From: Imbricaverruca yamaguchii
Taxonomy: Eukaryota; Arthropoda; Thecostraca; Neoverrucidae
DNA: 64,000 nucleotides
Reading direction: 5' to 3'
Assembly: GCA_034440575.1 (NCBI GenBank)
Contig: JAOTOL010001623.1
Coordinates: forward strand, 892,501-956,500
Below are positions 21,971-33,130 of the stretch, in pieces. Position 1 is the stretch's first letter. The number at the start of each line of letters is the position of its first letter. Below the pieces are notes generated by a model. That model had not been told where the DNA came from and did no database searches. It worked only from the letters and a program-made list of their open reading frames with translations. The translations under genes and the position numbers were made by a program.

Positions 21971-23027
21971 TGGGCGAGGGGCACGTGCCTTCTCATGGCG
22001 TCGGAAGAAATGAGGGGAAAGGCCGTTAGTAATCTCCCATAGGAAAACTCATATATTGAAGTCCATAATGCGACCATCGCCCGATGGCCAATTTCAGTTG
22101 TTTACCGCGAATAAAAGTGGTCCAGGTGCTGGAGGGACAAGTGGCACCTTATATGCAAATTGCTGATTTATGAGACATATCGAAGGACTACCTGCTGTGG
22201 TCATTGTCGAAGAACATATTCAATAAATATTTGACGCTATCAAAAATGTATGACGTGAATTTAAAGTGTATTTAGGTTCACAAATACGAATATTTATATT
22301 GTTATTCATGTTTATATTCATTGCTAGTCTGCCGGGAATCAACACCAGAAACCAAATGAGTTCGCCCTGGAATAGAAAGGATCGCTACAGCACGTCCACA
22401 ACTTCCCACTTGTCGTGCTCGGGTGTGTCACAACAAGCACTTTTGGAACGTTGAAAAATAGTAAGCAAAACATAATCTGCGTCGCGTGAAATACCGGTAT
22501 TCACCGGCACATACACGGAGACACATTCGTATAGCGAAAACAATCGAGGGATGTGTTTACCATGCCTGCTTTGCCCTGACGAAAATCTTCTTATACGCCT
22601 AACCATGCCCTTCATTTGCAATTAGACTTCCATGCAGCACTGTGCACAGCAATTGTATGCTACATTGAATGAGACGTAAAGCGCTACTAGCGATTTATGT
22701 CGTTCATTCGTCTGAGATGAACACATAAAATGCAGCTTGTTAATCACTTGTAATATTGTACAGTTGAGGGCAACATTTCATTTCCTTTTCTATCTCAGTC
22801 ACAAAAAATGACTTCGGTGAATATCAATCTACTGGATCGGTGAACTAGTGCCAGACCCAGCGTGCCACGGCGGCACTGGAGGCGGGCAGCGACTCATTGT
22901 CAGCCAACAGGCGCGCTCAACAGACGGTACCGCTGCCACCGCGCTGTCGCTGTCTAGTGTTGCCCTGTGATACCTCGGATCCGAGCGGGATATTTGCGAC
23001 GAGTTGTACTGATCCCTGCGTCGGCCG
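21971..23027. other. No gene seen
   Basis: AT-rich unique-looking sequence. Confidence 0.35.
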
Positions 23028-23158
23028 ACTGCCATAGGGTGGGACCTATATTGAGACCTGTAGGCCACTCCGCTGTGGTACGGCGGGACCTTTACTGAGA
23101 TGTGTGTACCAGCACGCTGTGGTACGGCGGGAACTTTACTGAGGTGTGTGCACACAGC
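23028..23158. repeat. 44-bp tandem repeat, about three copies
   Basis: Word GCTGTGGTACGGCGGGA at 23072 and 23116, with a diverged copy before. Each unit continues with CTTTACTGAG-TGTGTG. Confidence 0.7.
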
Positions 23159-24099
23159 AAGGGAGGCAAATTAAGGACCAAAAGCCCGGTCAGAGAACCC
23201 GGTTAGGACCGACTGGATTTGTATCGATCTTTTGACTATATGCCGCGCTTTCAACCGGTCTGTCGGTTCACTAAAAAGGACGGTTCAAATCCTAATGATC
23301 GTAATCATGCGACTTGTCAGGCCCATTTTTACATTCCATTGATCAATTTTGTCATTTGGATTCAACAATCTGATTAAAAATGCCTAAATAACTCCAAGAT
23401 ATTTGGGAAACAACTTGTTGAAAACAGTAGTTGATCAATGCCATCGATAATAACGTCAAACATGTCCGTGATATGCAGCTTTAAGAGCATGATTTGTAAC
23501 TGCAATCATTGCGAACAAATGTTTCAGTTGTTTTCACTAGATACCAATCGATATAATATGGTTGGAGCCACGCTAAAATGTAAAATGCATGATAAACAGA
23601 TGTTGTTGTAACACATGGCCTCATTGGAATGTGGATTCCGTCACCACTTAAGATCTTAGTTCCTCTTATACTTTGAGTAACGAAATGCTCAGGGTAAATG
23701 GGTGGAATTGCGTGGAAATTTCATGACCTTAGGTGAATAACTTCAAGGTAAAATAAGGTCACATATGTTACATTTTGTTTTTGTTTTTTACGTGGCTTGA
23801 CTTGACATTCTTATGGATCGATGTAATTGTGTTTATATGCTCCAAAATGGACTTCAGTGATACTTTGGACATGACATATGATGTAATACCGATGACCGGT
23901 ACGGTATTTGACCTCAGGTCAACTATATATCGGCACTTTATCAGATAAGTTATCGGTTCCAGTCACCGGAACCGAGCCGGCGCAATCTGCTTCACGATGC
24001 AAGAGCTGAAGAACACGAATAAAGCATGAAAACACTTAGGCTTATAATAGCAAAACAATAGCTTTCAGGATGTGCATGTGGTAACATGTTAAATGGCAT
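23159..24099. other. No gene; AGGTCA-type words
   Basis: Contains ACCTTAGGTGAA, AAGGTCACATATG and GACCTCAGGTCAA near 23730-23920. A tRNA-like GGTTCAAATCC at 23282 lacks a matching T-stem. Confidence 0.35.
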
Positions 24100-24297
24100 G
24101 AATCGCATTACAGTCATCTGCATTGATGGAAACTTTCCAGTTGGCCAAGCATGGTTCCATTCGCCTGTTATGAACTTGACCTGGCGATCCCGGTGACTTA
24201 ATATGGCCTTGAAACAATATAGCACGATAATGCACATCACACAAATCGCTAGCATTGCCAACAATACTTTCACTTTGCCATTGTACGGGAAGCACAT
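24100..24297 (-). CDS. Candidate first coding exon of a type II membrane protein
   Basis: From ATG 24297-24295 the minus frame gives a short polar start, then VKVLLAMLAICVMCIIVLYCF, a 21-residue hydrophobic run, given here as VKVLLAMLAICVM and CIIVLYCF. A basic luminal stem follows (SHRDRQVKF). This layout (short cytosolic tail, anchor, stem) is that of Golgi glycosyltransferases and sulfotransferases, but no catalytic motif is in the window and the donor is not certain. It could be a chance frame. Confidence 0.3.
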
Positions 24298-24429
24298 CAA
24301 CGCCGATTGTTGGTGTCCGGCGCTACGAAATTGTTTAATTTTGATGGTCTTTAATCCGAAACATGCTAGGCCGATTTTCTTCTTTTTTTCCTACTTTAAC
24401 ACTCGCACGTCCGGTGGTCCGTCCAACTT

Positions 24430-25174
24430 CGCATGTCCGGGGGGGGGGGCAGATGTCTGCCCCCTAAGATCTCTAGAACTATACTAACTAGCGACAAACG
24501 GAAAACGGCGTTGGATAGCTGGTGTCAGGCTCTATCGAAAGTGTTTCGGTCATTTTTTCACTCAGGTCAATATTCAGGTCACTGGGCCATCATAGGTCAA
24601 ATTCGACCAGATCGGGTGGGACTCTCAGATATTGACACATATCTCAGGACCTGTAACAGATAGAAACAAACGGCGAACGCTATTTGACAGTCCTTGAAAT
24701 GTGCTATCGACAATAGGCGGTGTGATTTAAGGTCAGGTCAACCGAAACTAGACCTCAGGTCAAGGTCATGAAGTAGCCTAGGGAGGGAATGTAATGTATC
24801 AATCGACACGCCTTGGCGATAGAAGCACAATGACGTTAATTTCAGCCTTCTAGCTCAATGCAGTGCAGTATAATATGCAGAAATGTGTAGTGATCTCAAG
24901 TGACCTCAGATGACCTTGGTGAGGTCACTGAGCAAAAATGTCACCGGTAACATTGTGCATAGCTTCCAACTACATGCCACAACCGTTGTGAGATCATTCC
25001 GAGAGCAAATATATAACCAGGAAACATTTGTATATTTTGCCATAGCCCTATAATGGGGAAGCCATGGCCGCGACCTGACCTAAAGTCAATGCAACGAAAA
25101 GAAAAACCTATATACATATTATGATACCTGATGAAATCATGATGTGACATGGTGATCTGACCAAAAATGACCCA
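24430..25174. repeat. Stretch rich in AGGTCA / TGACCT words
   Basis: At least ten AGGTCA or TGACCT words occur in about 600 bp, including AAGGTCAGGTCAACC, AGACCTCAGGTCAAGGTCA and GTGACCTCAGATGACC. Similar clusters recur at 36905-36950, 51440-51490 and 51620-51660. This looks like a dispersed non-coding repeat family. Confidence 0.5.
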
Positions 25175-25335
25175 AGGTTATTGTTGTTTGTTTATTGGTT
25201 GGTTCACGACACACTTTATGCACATTCACGGCTAATGGCGCCGCCCACACTGTTTCGCCGGTGGGCCGCGGGATTGGGAAATGTCCTGAGTGGCGCTAGA
25301 GTCGAACCCGGGACCATTGGTACCTGACCCAGGGT
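25175..25335 (-). mobile_element. tRNA-derived SINE-like fragment
   Basis: Read on minus, GGTCCCGGGTTCGACTCT is a good Pol III B-box (GGTTCGANTCC type), followed by about 120 bp of SINE body and an A-rich tail (AATAAACAAACAACAATAA, 25174-25192 on plus). No A-box is visible upstream, so it would be 5'-truncated. Confidence 0.45.
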
Positions 25336-25369
25336 TAGAAATATATGAGGACATGGGGAAATAACTAAT

Positions 25370-25613
25370 TGTACTGTCTTGATGTAATAGCCAAACGCGA
25401 GGCAACTTCACGGCCCCGAACAAGGGTCACTCGGGAGCGTCACGCTCCGACCGCGCGCAGCGGGACCCACACAACCGAGACCGCGGACTCACACAACCGC
25501 GCGGCGCAGGACTCACGCGAAGAGTACCCGCCAATCCCACGGCCGCCGCCCTGGCGGTGTCACTGCAATATCTAACGTGCTGTTTTCGCTGCCTAGATGT
25601 CGCCACACAACAC
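25370..25613 (-). repeat. Putative 3' LTR of the scrambled Gypsy element
   Basis: Read on minus, a purine tract (AGGGGAGGATA, about 25616-25627) precedes TGTAGTGTTGTGTGGCG, and the segment ends in GTACA at about 25370. The length is about 244 bp. No partner LTR was found in the window, so the boundaries are inferred from the polypurine tract and TG/CA ends only. Confidence 0.5.
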
Positions 25614-25739
25614 TACATTATCCTCCCCTACGAAATAAGACTGGAGCGTGCCTACCTAAGCAACACAATTTCACGTGCTACAATTACAAATGAAGCGCTA
25701 CGCTTGAACATTCCAAAGCCTCTTGGTACAACAGCACAC

Positions 25740-25977
25740 CTAAATACTCGCACATTTGTCAAAATCGTATCGAAGAGGAGCCCGACTGACTCGACCAGAT
25801 CTGGTTCTCACTGGTGTCTCGCGCTCGCTAGACGGCATCGCTGCCTCTTCTTGCTGCGCCTGGTGATGCAGTCGCGCCTGTTGACCCAACTGCGCATGTC
25901 GGCCTCCGCCGGACATCTCGTCCCCCTCAGGAGTCTCCACCGGTGTCGGGGTCTGCTCCCTGGAGACAGTCTCTGCT
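25740..25977 (-). pseudogene. Gypsy Pol C-terminal tail, minus-strand copy
   Basis: Minus frame with a Gln/His-rich tail continuing to TRSGRVSRAPLRYDFDKC and a stop at about 25740. The GR-SR-P--Y form is common at the C-terminus of Gypsy Pol proteins. Its upstream part duplicates 26635-26757 in inverted orientation. Confidence 0.6.
25855..25977 (+). repeat. Inverted repeat arm 1 (within the scrambled element)
   Basis: Reverse complement of 26635-26757 with about three mismatches over 123 bp by eye. The spacer holds the integrase C-terminal half. Confidence 0.9.
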
Positions 25978-26634
25978 ATAAGAAGCTCGCGTGTCGAGAA
26001 TGTTACCCGAAGGAAATAGTGTCAGATTGTGGATCGGCTTTCACGTCTGAACGATTCGCCTCGTACCTGCGCAGTGTTGGGGTCGCTCACATAAAAGTGT
26101 CGCCTTATCATCCGCAGTCATCGGGCCAGGTTGGGCGGGCGAACAAGACGATCAAGGCAGCACTTCAGACAGCAGATCTGGAAAAGGCTGACCGTTCTCA
26201 GTATCTCCAGCTGTTTCTGCTGTCATACCGGAGCACGATTCAAGCAACCACCGGTCGCAGTCCAGCCGAACTGCTGCACGGGCGTCCGATGCGCAACAAG
26301 CTCCGCGCAGCGGTGGACGTCGGAGGGCGACTACGGCCGAGACCGGCTGACCTGCGGGACCGCGTGACGCAGAAGCAGGCTCTTCAGAAGGCCTACTTCG
26401 ACCGCACACATCGTGTGAAGGTTCCCGACTTCGCCGTGGGGGACGCCGTACGGCACCGTCTTCCGCCACAGGCACGTAAAGGGCGGTTGAGGTTCTCGCG
26501 CCCGAAGAGTCTTCGAGCGGCGCGGACCGGCGAGTTTCGTGCTCGATGACGGTACAAGAGTGCACGCTGATCGACTTACGAGAAGCACAGGAAACAACAG
26601 CGGAGGGTGCGAGGAGCGCCCGAGGCCCGAAGCA
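25978..26634 (+). pseudogene. Gypsy integrase, C-terminal half
   Basis: The plus frame starts YPKEIVSDCGSAFTSERF (second catalytic Asp region), then VSPYHPQSSGQVGRANKTIK (contains the catalytic Glu region, although the usual Glu is replaced by Gly-Arg context as V-GRAN), LLSYRSTIQATTGRSPAELL and a basic GPY-like C-terminal part. The first-Asp half of the core lies 1.6 kb to the right, at the end of 26758-27636. The frame runs straight into the duplicated tail. Confidence 0.85.
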
Positions 26635-26757
26635 GAGACTGTCTCCAGGGAGCAGACCCCGATGCCGGTGGAGACTCCTGAGGGGGACGAGATGTCCGGC
26701 GGAGGCCGACATGCGCAGTTGGGTCAACAGGCGCGGCTGCATCACCAGGCGCAGCAA
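26635..26757 (+). repeat. Inverted repeat arm 2
   Basis: Partner of 25855-25977; in frame with the upstream integrase piece. At 26757 it joins directly to RNase H coding sequence. Confidence 0.9.
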
Positions 26758-27636
26758 GTGGTGGCGTTTGCATCCAGTAAGCTGTCTGAGGCTCAGCGTC
26801 GCTACAGCGTCACTGAGAGAGAGGCGTTGGCCTGTGTCTGGTCAATTGAGAAGTGGCACAGGTATCTGTGGGGCAGGGAGTTTGTCCTGAGAACAGATCA
26901 CCAGGCGCTTAAGACTATGATGACGTCACGAGGCATCGGCAGGGTGGGGATGCGTATTTCTCGATGGGCGTGTCGACTGATGGAGTACTCTTTCACAGTG
27001 CAGCACGTCAAGGGAAGCGTCAACCCGGCAGATGGGCTGTCTTGGCTCCCAGTGCCGGTGCAGGAGGCGTCAGACGACGACCAGCTGGTCGTGGCTGCAC
27101 TCACGGAGGAGCGAGCAGCGGTGAGCGGCACGGAGCTTAAGACAGCGTCACGGATGGACCCTGTTCTCGGTAAGCTGAGACAACAGATTCCACGTCCCTG
27201 GCCCAGACACTATCGTGAGTGTACACCGGAACTACAACCGTTCTACCGATGCAGGGACGAGCTGACGATGATGAACGACGTCGTCCTGCGCGGTGGCCGG
27301 GTTCTGATACCAGCAGATCTGCAGACACGACTGATGGAACTTGACCACGAGGGGCATCAAGGTATAGTTCGCACCAAGCAGAGACTGCGTGAACTGTACT
27401 GGTGGCCTGGTATGGATCAGGCAGTGGAGAAGAATGTCAAGGATTGCAAGATATGTTTCGTGGCAGATAAGACGGCGGCGCCTATGCACGCGCCTCTGCA
27501 GCGTGTCCCACTACCTGATGAGCCATGGTCTAAGCTCGGGCTTGATTTCATCGGTCCCATGGCAGGCAGTCGCCCTGGACAGCGATTTGCGATCGTTGGC
27601 ATCGACTACTTCTCGAAGTGGATTCAGGCCGTATTC
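26758..27636 (+). pseudogene. Gypsy RNase H and integrase N-terminal half
   Basis: The plus frame begins in mid-RNase H: VVAFASSKLSEAQRRYSVTE (Glu helix follows), FVLRTDHQALKTMM (third Asp), VKGSVNPADGLSWLP (closing motif). Then the integrase zinc finger: HEGHQGIVRTKQRLRELYWW and CKICFVADK. The core start follows: WSKLGLDFIGPM (first catalytic Asp) and GIDYFSKWIQAV. The frame stops being Gypsy-like at about 27636, where minus-strand RT sequence begins. Confidence 0.9.
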
Positions 27637-28165
27637 AATGCCACGTTGTACTTGTCTAGCCGTGTCAGCACGGCGCTCACCCGGGTGTCGTGCTCCTCTT
27701 GCGTGAGCCCTGCAACAATGACGTCATCAAGGTAGACTTGAGTGCCAGGCAGTCCTCGCAGGATTGTTTCCATCATCTTCTGGAAGCAGCTTGGTAAGGA
27801 TCGCATGCCGTAGTAACACCTCCGATAGCGGAACACCCCTTCGTGAGTAACGAACGCGGTCAAGTTTCTAGACTCCTCGTGAAGCATGAGCTGATGATAA
27901 GCGGCTTTGATGTCGAGAGTCGAGAATACTTACGCTCCCACTAACTGGTCCAGAATCTCCTGCATATCTGGCAATGGTTACCCGCTGGTTGATACTGCCT
28001 TGTTAACCTCGCGGAGATCAACACAGTCTGAGCTGACCCGATCGGCGCCTGGAGACGACGATGGGAGAAATCCACGGTGATCCGTCGACTCTCTCGATGA
28101 TATGCTGGTCCTCCAGTTCCTGCATATGGCGTTTCAACTCATCTCGAAGGGCAAACGGCACTGGT
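27637..28165 (-). pseudogene. Gypsy reverse transcriptase, N-terminal and palm
   Basis: The minus frames give ELEDQHIIERVDGSPWISPI, a LCVDLREVN motif, LDIKAAYHQL (motif A), TAFVTHEGVFRYRRCYYGM (motif B) and VYLDDVIVAG (active site), ending in KYNVALN at the joint. One stop is visible in the linker near 27930. The thumb and connection are missing. Confidence 0.85.
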
Positions 28166-28605
28166 CACAGCTTCTGCTGCACAGGAACGGCGTCTTCACG
28201 AAGCTGGACTCTGTGTACGAAGCCCTTGATGGGTGGCAGGGTAGTCTTGCCCTCACGCTCTGACGTGACCTCTGCGCTGGTCACTGGCTGATTCACGGCG
28301 CACACAGCTGACCCGTGCTTGACGGAGATACGCAGACTTCTCTGCAGGTCCCTGCTGAGGAGCGGCGTAGCGCCGTCCACCACGTACAGGCAGCCCTGGC
28401 AGCCCCGCCCATCTTCGGTCTAAACCCGCTGTGGAATGATGGACACGGCTGCACCGGTGTCCACGAGCATATCCACCCAACAGCCTCCTATCTTAATCTT
28501 CATTTTCAAGGCAGAATCATTCTGCTCAATTGCAAGAATATGCACAGTGTTCGATTCAACGGCGCTTACTGCTCTGACCTGCTTTTTACATTTCACATTT
28601 TTTAG
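28166..28605 (-). pseudogene. Gypsy aspartic protease and protease-RT linker
   Basis: The minus frame has a KNVKCKKQVRAV start, then MLVDTGAAVSIIP, the retropepsin motif with catalytic Asp in DTGA, and a linker leading to RT. A frame change occurs near 28400. Everything 5' of this (Gag, 5' LTR) is gone; the break at about 28605 meets the 21-bp-period array. Confidence 0.85.
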
Positions 28606-28607
28606 AG

Positions 28608-28985
28608 CCCGCTAGATTTGTCGTGATCCTACGAGTTTTATATATGCCTCTGGCGTGGTTTTATGAGATTCGCAACGATTTTCCGAGCTCTGACATTTAT
28701 TTCGCAGCATCCCTGCCTATTTTGCGGGCTTTGCTTGATTTTGTTTAGCCTGCCGGTTATATTTCCTGGCTATGCTGCATTTCAATTTGTTCATGGAAAT
28801 GTGTATGGCCACAGTGCGATTTTCGAGCCTAGATGCAAATTTATTGTAGGGCCTGCGCAACTTTTGGGGGCTCGGGCGCAAGTTCTTGGGAGACCTCGCT
28901 CTACTTAGTTGCGATCCAATGCAATTTTTCGGGCACCGATGGGAATGTTGTACCCGCAGCGCGATTGGGTAAATTTGCAGTTTAC
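28608..28985 (+). repeat. Degenerate 21-bp-period array, locus 2
   Basis: Successive 20-22-bp units such as GTGCGATTTTCGAGCCTAGA, then TGCAAATTTATTGTAGGGCCT (21 nt, given as TGCAAATTTATT and GTAGGGCCT), then GCGCAACTTTTGGGGGCTCG. They have the same consensus as locus 1 but in plus orientation. Confidence 0.7.
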
Positions 28986-29469
28986 GGAATTGTTGATGTC
29001 TTGTAATGTATTTCTCCATTGCAATGTTTATGAATGTGCTCAACATGACGTGAGAGGCAGAATAATACCCAAAATTGGTTTGGAGTTGGTTGATATGGCA
29101 TAAAATGTAACTTCCAAAATGAAGAAAAATGCAACATAGCCTAACTTAGCCTAGCCTAAGCTTCCAAGCCAGAAGACAAGTTCTTTTTTCAAACAAAATT
29201 TCAACTAAAATCCTAACTTAATCTAATCTAGTCTAACTTAGCCTCAATTGTTTTTATAGACAAATGAACTCTATATTTTTTGGCAATTTAACAAGTTTTT
29301 AAAAAAAACTTGCAACACAAGCGTAACATGCCCTAACTTAACCAAGCATAACCCTCGGTATGTTTCATGGAGGTAAAATGTGGGTAAAGCCTATTCTCAT
29401 GATTGTCTGAAACTGCATAATTACCCGCGATTTGCAGGCCCTTGCAGAAATATTCAAAACCACACTGTA
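28986..29469. other. No gene; CCTAA-rich words
   Basis: AT-rich. Between 29138 and 29350 CCTAACTTA, CTAGCCTAAG and CTAACTTAGCC words recur irregularly. Confidence 0.4.
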
Positions 29470-29945
29470 TTTGCTTCGGATACCGATGCGATCTGTTTTG
29501 GGTGAGGAAGTCCTCGACGGCGATGTTCAGGTCACTTTGGTGTCCTGGCGCAATTGTTTGGGTTCTCTTCGAGTTTTAGTGGTACGTTGGATTTATTTGT
29601 GATTCTCGACGCCAATGCTCAGGGTTCGTATGCTAATTTTTGGGTCAGGTGCGTGCTCGTGGGGCCCGGCACGATTGTACTGGTGCGAATGCTAGTTTGG
29701 TGGTCCATTATACTTAGCTGTGTACCAACCTGATTTTTTTAGAGTCTCGACGTCAATTGTGAGGCCCCAGCACGATACCATGGGGCCCTTGTGCAAGGTT
29801 TCGGGCACCGGCGCCAGTTTTCGGTTCCCAGAGTTTCCCAGGTGTTTCTGTGTTGATTTTGGCCACGAAACGAATTTGTGTGGGTTTCGATGCGAATTTT
29901 GGGGTTCCAGGACGATTTTTTGGCCCCAGCACAGTTAAAAATAAT
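29470..29945 (+). repeat. Degenerate 21-bp-period array, locus 3
   Basis: Units such as GCGCAATTGTTTGGGTTCTC, TGCGAATTTTGGGGTTCCAG and GACGATTTTTTGGCCCCAG in tandem, plus orientation, with spacing of 19-22 bp and some interruptions. Confidence 0.7.
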
Positions 29946-30389
29946 TCGTGAAATAAGGTGCAATATGCCACTATCTGAGCACTGAATATAATAATTTCCA
30001 AGACGTATCGACATCGTGCTTCTTAATGTGTGTATATTTAGTCTCCATGACCCGTTCCTAAGAATATTTTGCGTGAAGGTAGCATGCTTTTGCTCACCAT
30101 TACGGATTCATTACACAAGCATCTCGCGAACAGAGATTTGAACAGAGAACACACAATTCCGTGAGCAGAGATTATCTTTCATGTGGTACGTACAATGCGA
30201 TGTACTAATATCATGCCATTGCAACTGTTAACGCTGACATAGGGTATCCGTATATTAGGTCTTTCCAAAATTTACCTTTAAAAACTGCACTGAATTGAAA
30301 CGATATTTTCATTCACATATTTCCATGGCAGATTTCTACATCCTACTGTACTCGTTTCAATATCTCACACCTAACGAGAACACGCTATT
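29946..30389. other. No gene seen
   Basis: AT-rich sequence between two pieces of the 21-bp family. Confidence 0.35.
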
Positions 30390-30482
30390 TTAACACCGCC
30401 CCAGCACGTTTTTTTCGCACCCCAGCACGATTATTCGGGTCCGGCGAGATTCTTCGGAGCCTCAGCACCTTTCGGAGATGGC
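30390..30482 (+). repeat. Degenerate 21-bp-period array, locus 4 (short)
   Basis: Four units in tandem: GCACGTTTTTTTCGCACCCC, GCACGATTATTCGGGTCCGG, CGAGATTCTTCGGAGCCTCA and a partial GCACCTTTCGG. Confidence 0.7.
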
Positions 30483-30544
30483 ATTTTCCCCTTTTCTCCG
30501 CCTCCCCCTTTGCTATGCCACAGCTCCCACACCACAAAGCATTG

Positions 30545-30612
30545 CAAATTTCCCGTTTGAAAATTTCCCAAATTTGAAAATTTGAAATTTCCCAAATTTG
30601 AAAATTTCCCGT
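30545..30612. repeat. AAATTTG / TTTCCC short repeat
   Basis: Alternating TTTCCC and AAATTTGAAAATTT words, partly palindromic. Confidence 0.6.
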
Positions 30613-33130
30613 TAAATTTATATATCGTTAGATGAGGTAGAGAAGTTTGGGACCAGATCCAAGTAGGTCAGTGCGGGCACTAGAACGATCAGGTAAGCTT
30701 GGGGGAGGACAGAGGAAACTAGAGTATCTCTTGGGGTTAACTCAAAGCGTCTTCAATGAATAATATGGCATACCTATTTGAAGTAATGTAAATCAGTGTA
30801 AGGCCATTTGCCTACGCATACCTAGGGCAGCAGCTAGTGACTACAGGCTGTTGTACTTGAACCGAAGGTATGTGTTGGTCTTGCTATGAGATTAATGTGT
30901 TATGAACCATTATCCTAAACTCGCAGTTCGTTATCCGTGCTGCAAACATTCAAAATACAGTCCAACAACATTGTTGACAATCTTTTCATACGAGGCACCG
31001 GTCGTCAAAGCGGAACGGTCTTCGGCATAAAGTTACGATTTTATATCATTTTGTATTCATTTGCAGCGCAGTTTGCCACGCTGTCGCCATTGCAATAATG
31101 CTAGACGTTCCGGGTAATGTCCAATTAAATTGCTGCAATTCCATTACATTTCCGATGAAATCCTCGTGCAGCAAATCAACAGTGAATCTGTTTAGTTATA
31201 AATTCAATGTAATATTCTAGTAGCTGCCAGCCGAACACTTCCGGTTTCCTTAATCCACATATGCCCGTCTAATGAATCCCAAGGTATATTTGCATTAGGC
31301 TGATGAGGTGCAGGCTCGTGGAATGGAAGCTCTATAATGGATCACCATCGTCACATGTAGGTACCCAGAGGCGGCGGCACATGTGCACACGTGCCACAGC
31401 TCCCAGGGATGTGCTTTTGAAAAATGACTTCAGGCCCACCAGGATACATTAATCCTTCGTCGTTCAGACATTCAGGGGCAGATTCAGGAAATTGCATAGT
31501 GGCACATTTTCTCGGATGGGCGTCATCAGCAAAATATTCGCTGAGCAGGGTGGGTGTGGGGGGCGGGGTGGGGGCTTCAACACAATGAAGGGTGGCCTTT
31601 TGCCTTGTCGCCTTTTCCTTGTCTTTGGCTTAGAAATATATAGAGTATGGGGAAGGGTGCACACGAGCTTCCCTGAAGAGGCTCTCTTTCCGGTAGTGAA
31701 GGGGCGCCACCTTTCCACGGGGAAGGGGGTGAAACATGCACCCAGTGCCCCTACCCCGTGCACCTGCTCCTGTTGCTATTTTAGTTCCAAATATTCAATT
31801 GACGTCATATGTTCATTGCAGTAAACGCGTAAATTTCTAGAGATAGTGCTGTGCAATTATGAATAAATTATCGGTGAGTGGGTAACTGTATTTTTCCTTC
31901 TGCTTTGCCACATATGTTGTATAACTGCGTTGAAGTTTTGACCGGATACATATCGGGTTAGATTCCGTCATGAGGCATATGGTTTTAGGCCAGTGGCGGT
32001 AGTCCAATTAAATACTTAATATTGGTTGTATAGAAATGAGCCACGAAACGTACGCCAAAGGTGCACTGCAAATGGTTTTCTGTTATATCATAATGTGGCT
32101 GTGGATTGGATCAGGAATAGCATTACGACAGGACAAGGTACCGATGTGCAGCGGTCACGTGACGTTTGTTCTGTGCGTACCCCGTATCATGCGGCGCCGC
32201 TGACCCGGAGCCTCGTCGCTTGCTAAGCATAAACAGCCGTACACATTTCTCGCCGCGAAAATGTGTGCTGATGAAAACATGGAGAAACGATTGAGTATGA
32301 GACCAAACATGCTATATTCTCCCTGTCTGTGAGATACATGTACACTTTGGGATTTGTTCATCTGCTACGGTGACTTTTGCACAATCTGACACTGATCACC
32401 AAGACAGCTGTCGCAGACTGCTAATATTGAGGCGGGAGCGGCAAGCTACTTTAACTGGAAAGCCCTGTGCGTGTGTTTAAAAAAATATATATAATGGAAC
32501 CAAGTTTGGGCATCATAACGAACAGTTGTGGGACAGCTGCTATCACGGTTCCTACATTGCTGGATTATTTTTTCGTCTGCCCCATAATCCCATCGATGCT
32601 GAACTGCAACAGTTATGAGATATGATGCACTGAAGGTAGTTTGAACTTTCTCTTTCTCTTTTTTTTCTCTCTCTCTCTCTTCCTTTTTCTCCTGTCCCCT
32701 GTCGGAATGTGTTCCATCACTGATATGGGTACCCTGATGAAAGTCGCGGGATTAGTGCAATGGGAGTTACATTCTGAAGACTGAATATCATAATAATATT
32801 CTGTTCACTAATATTATATTGCAGTTGGTGCTTTTCTCTGTAACATTCAGCATGATGTACGGTACAATAAGCCACCTCAGGCTTCGCAAGCTCCCCAGAT
32901 GCAGTCGTGGTGACGATGCGGTGATTCTTCAGCTCTCAGGAATCCCCTCTGATTATTGCCACGAAGGAAGGTGGGCGGTACGCTGTTGGTGTATGGTCGG
33001 TGCGGGTGTGGGTAGGTCGGTGGCACATCGCTTTTAGCCATCCATCGGAATGCGACATATTGACCGGTTCGCCGCACTTGCCAACGCGGCACGTTTTCAC
33101 GTCCTTATGCAATGAACGATTCGCTGGTCC
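30613..33130. other. No gene seen; upstream region of the ENT gene
   Basis: Mostly unique-looking sequence. There is a pyrimidine tract at 32640-32695 and GC content rises after about 32990. Open frames of 60-110 codons here have no motif. Confidence 0.35.

Larger units (their letters stand above)
25370..28605. mobile_element. Scrambled Ty3/Gypsy element
   Basis: All pol domains of one Gypsy family are present but in an impossible order. Protease and RT run on minus from 28605 to about 27637. RNase H plus the N-terminal half of integrase run on plus (26758-27636). The C-terminal half of integrase plus tail run on plus but to the left (25978-26757). The tail end plus 3' LTR run on minus (25977-25370). 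A 123-bp stretch of the tail is present twice as an inverted repeat. The RT thumb/connection (about 130 residues) and a few integrase residues are missing at the joints. Gag is absent. The right end abuts the 21-bp-period array. Confidence 0.8.

Noticed and set aside
23270..23300. tRNA gene suggested by GGTTCAAATCC
   Set aside because: The flanking bases cannot form a T-stem, and no anticodon or acceptor stem is present.
25557..26000. Start of the 330-residue plus frame as part of integrase
   Set aside because: The first third is antisense to the Pol tail and LTR; only the part after 25978 is genuine integrase.
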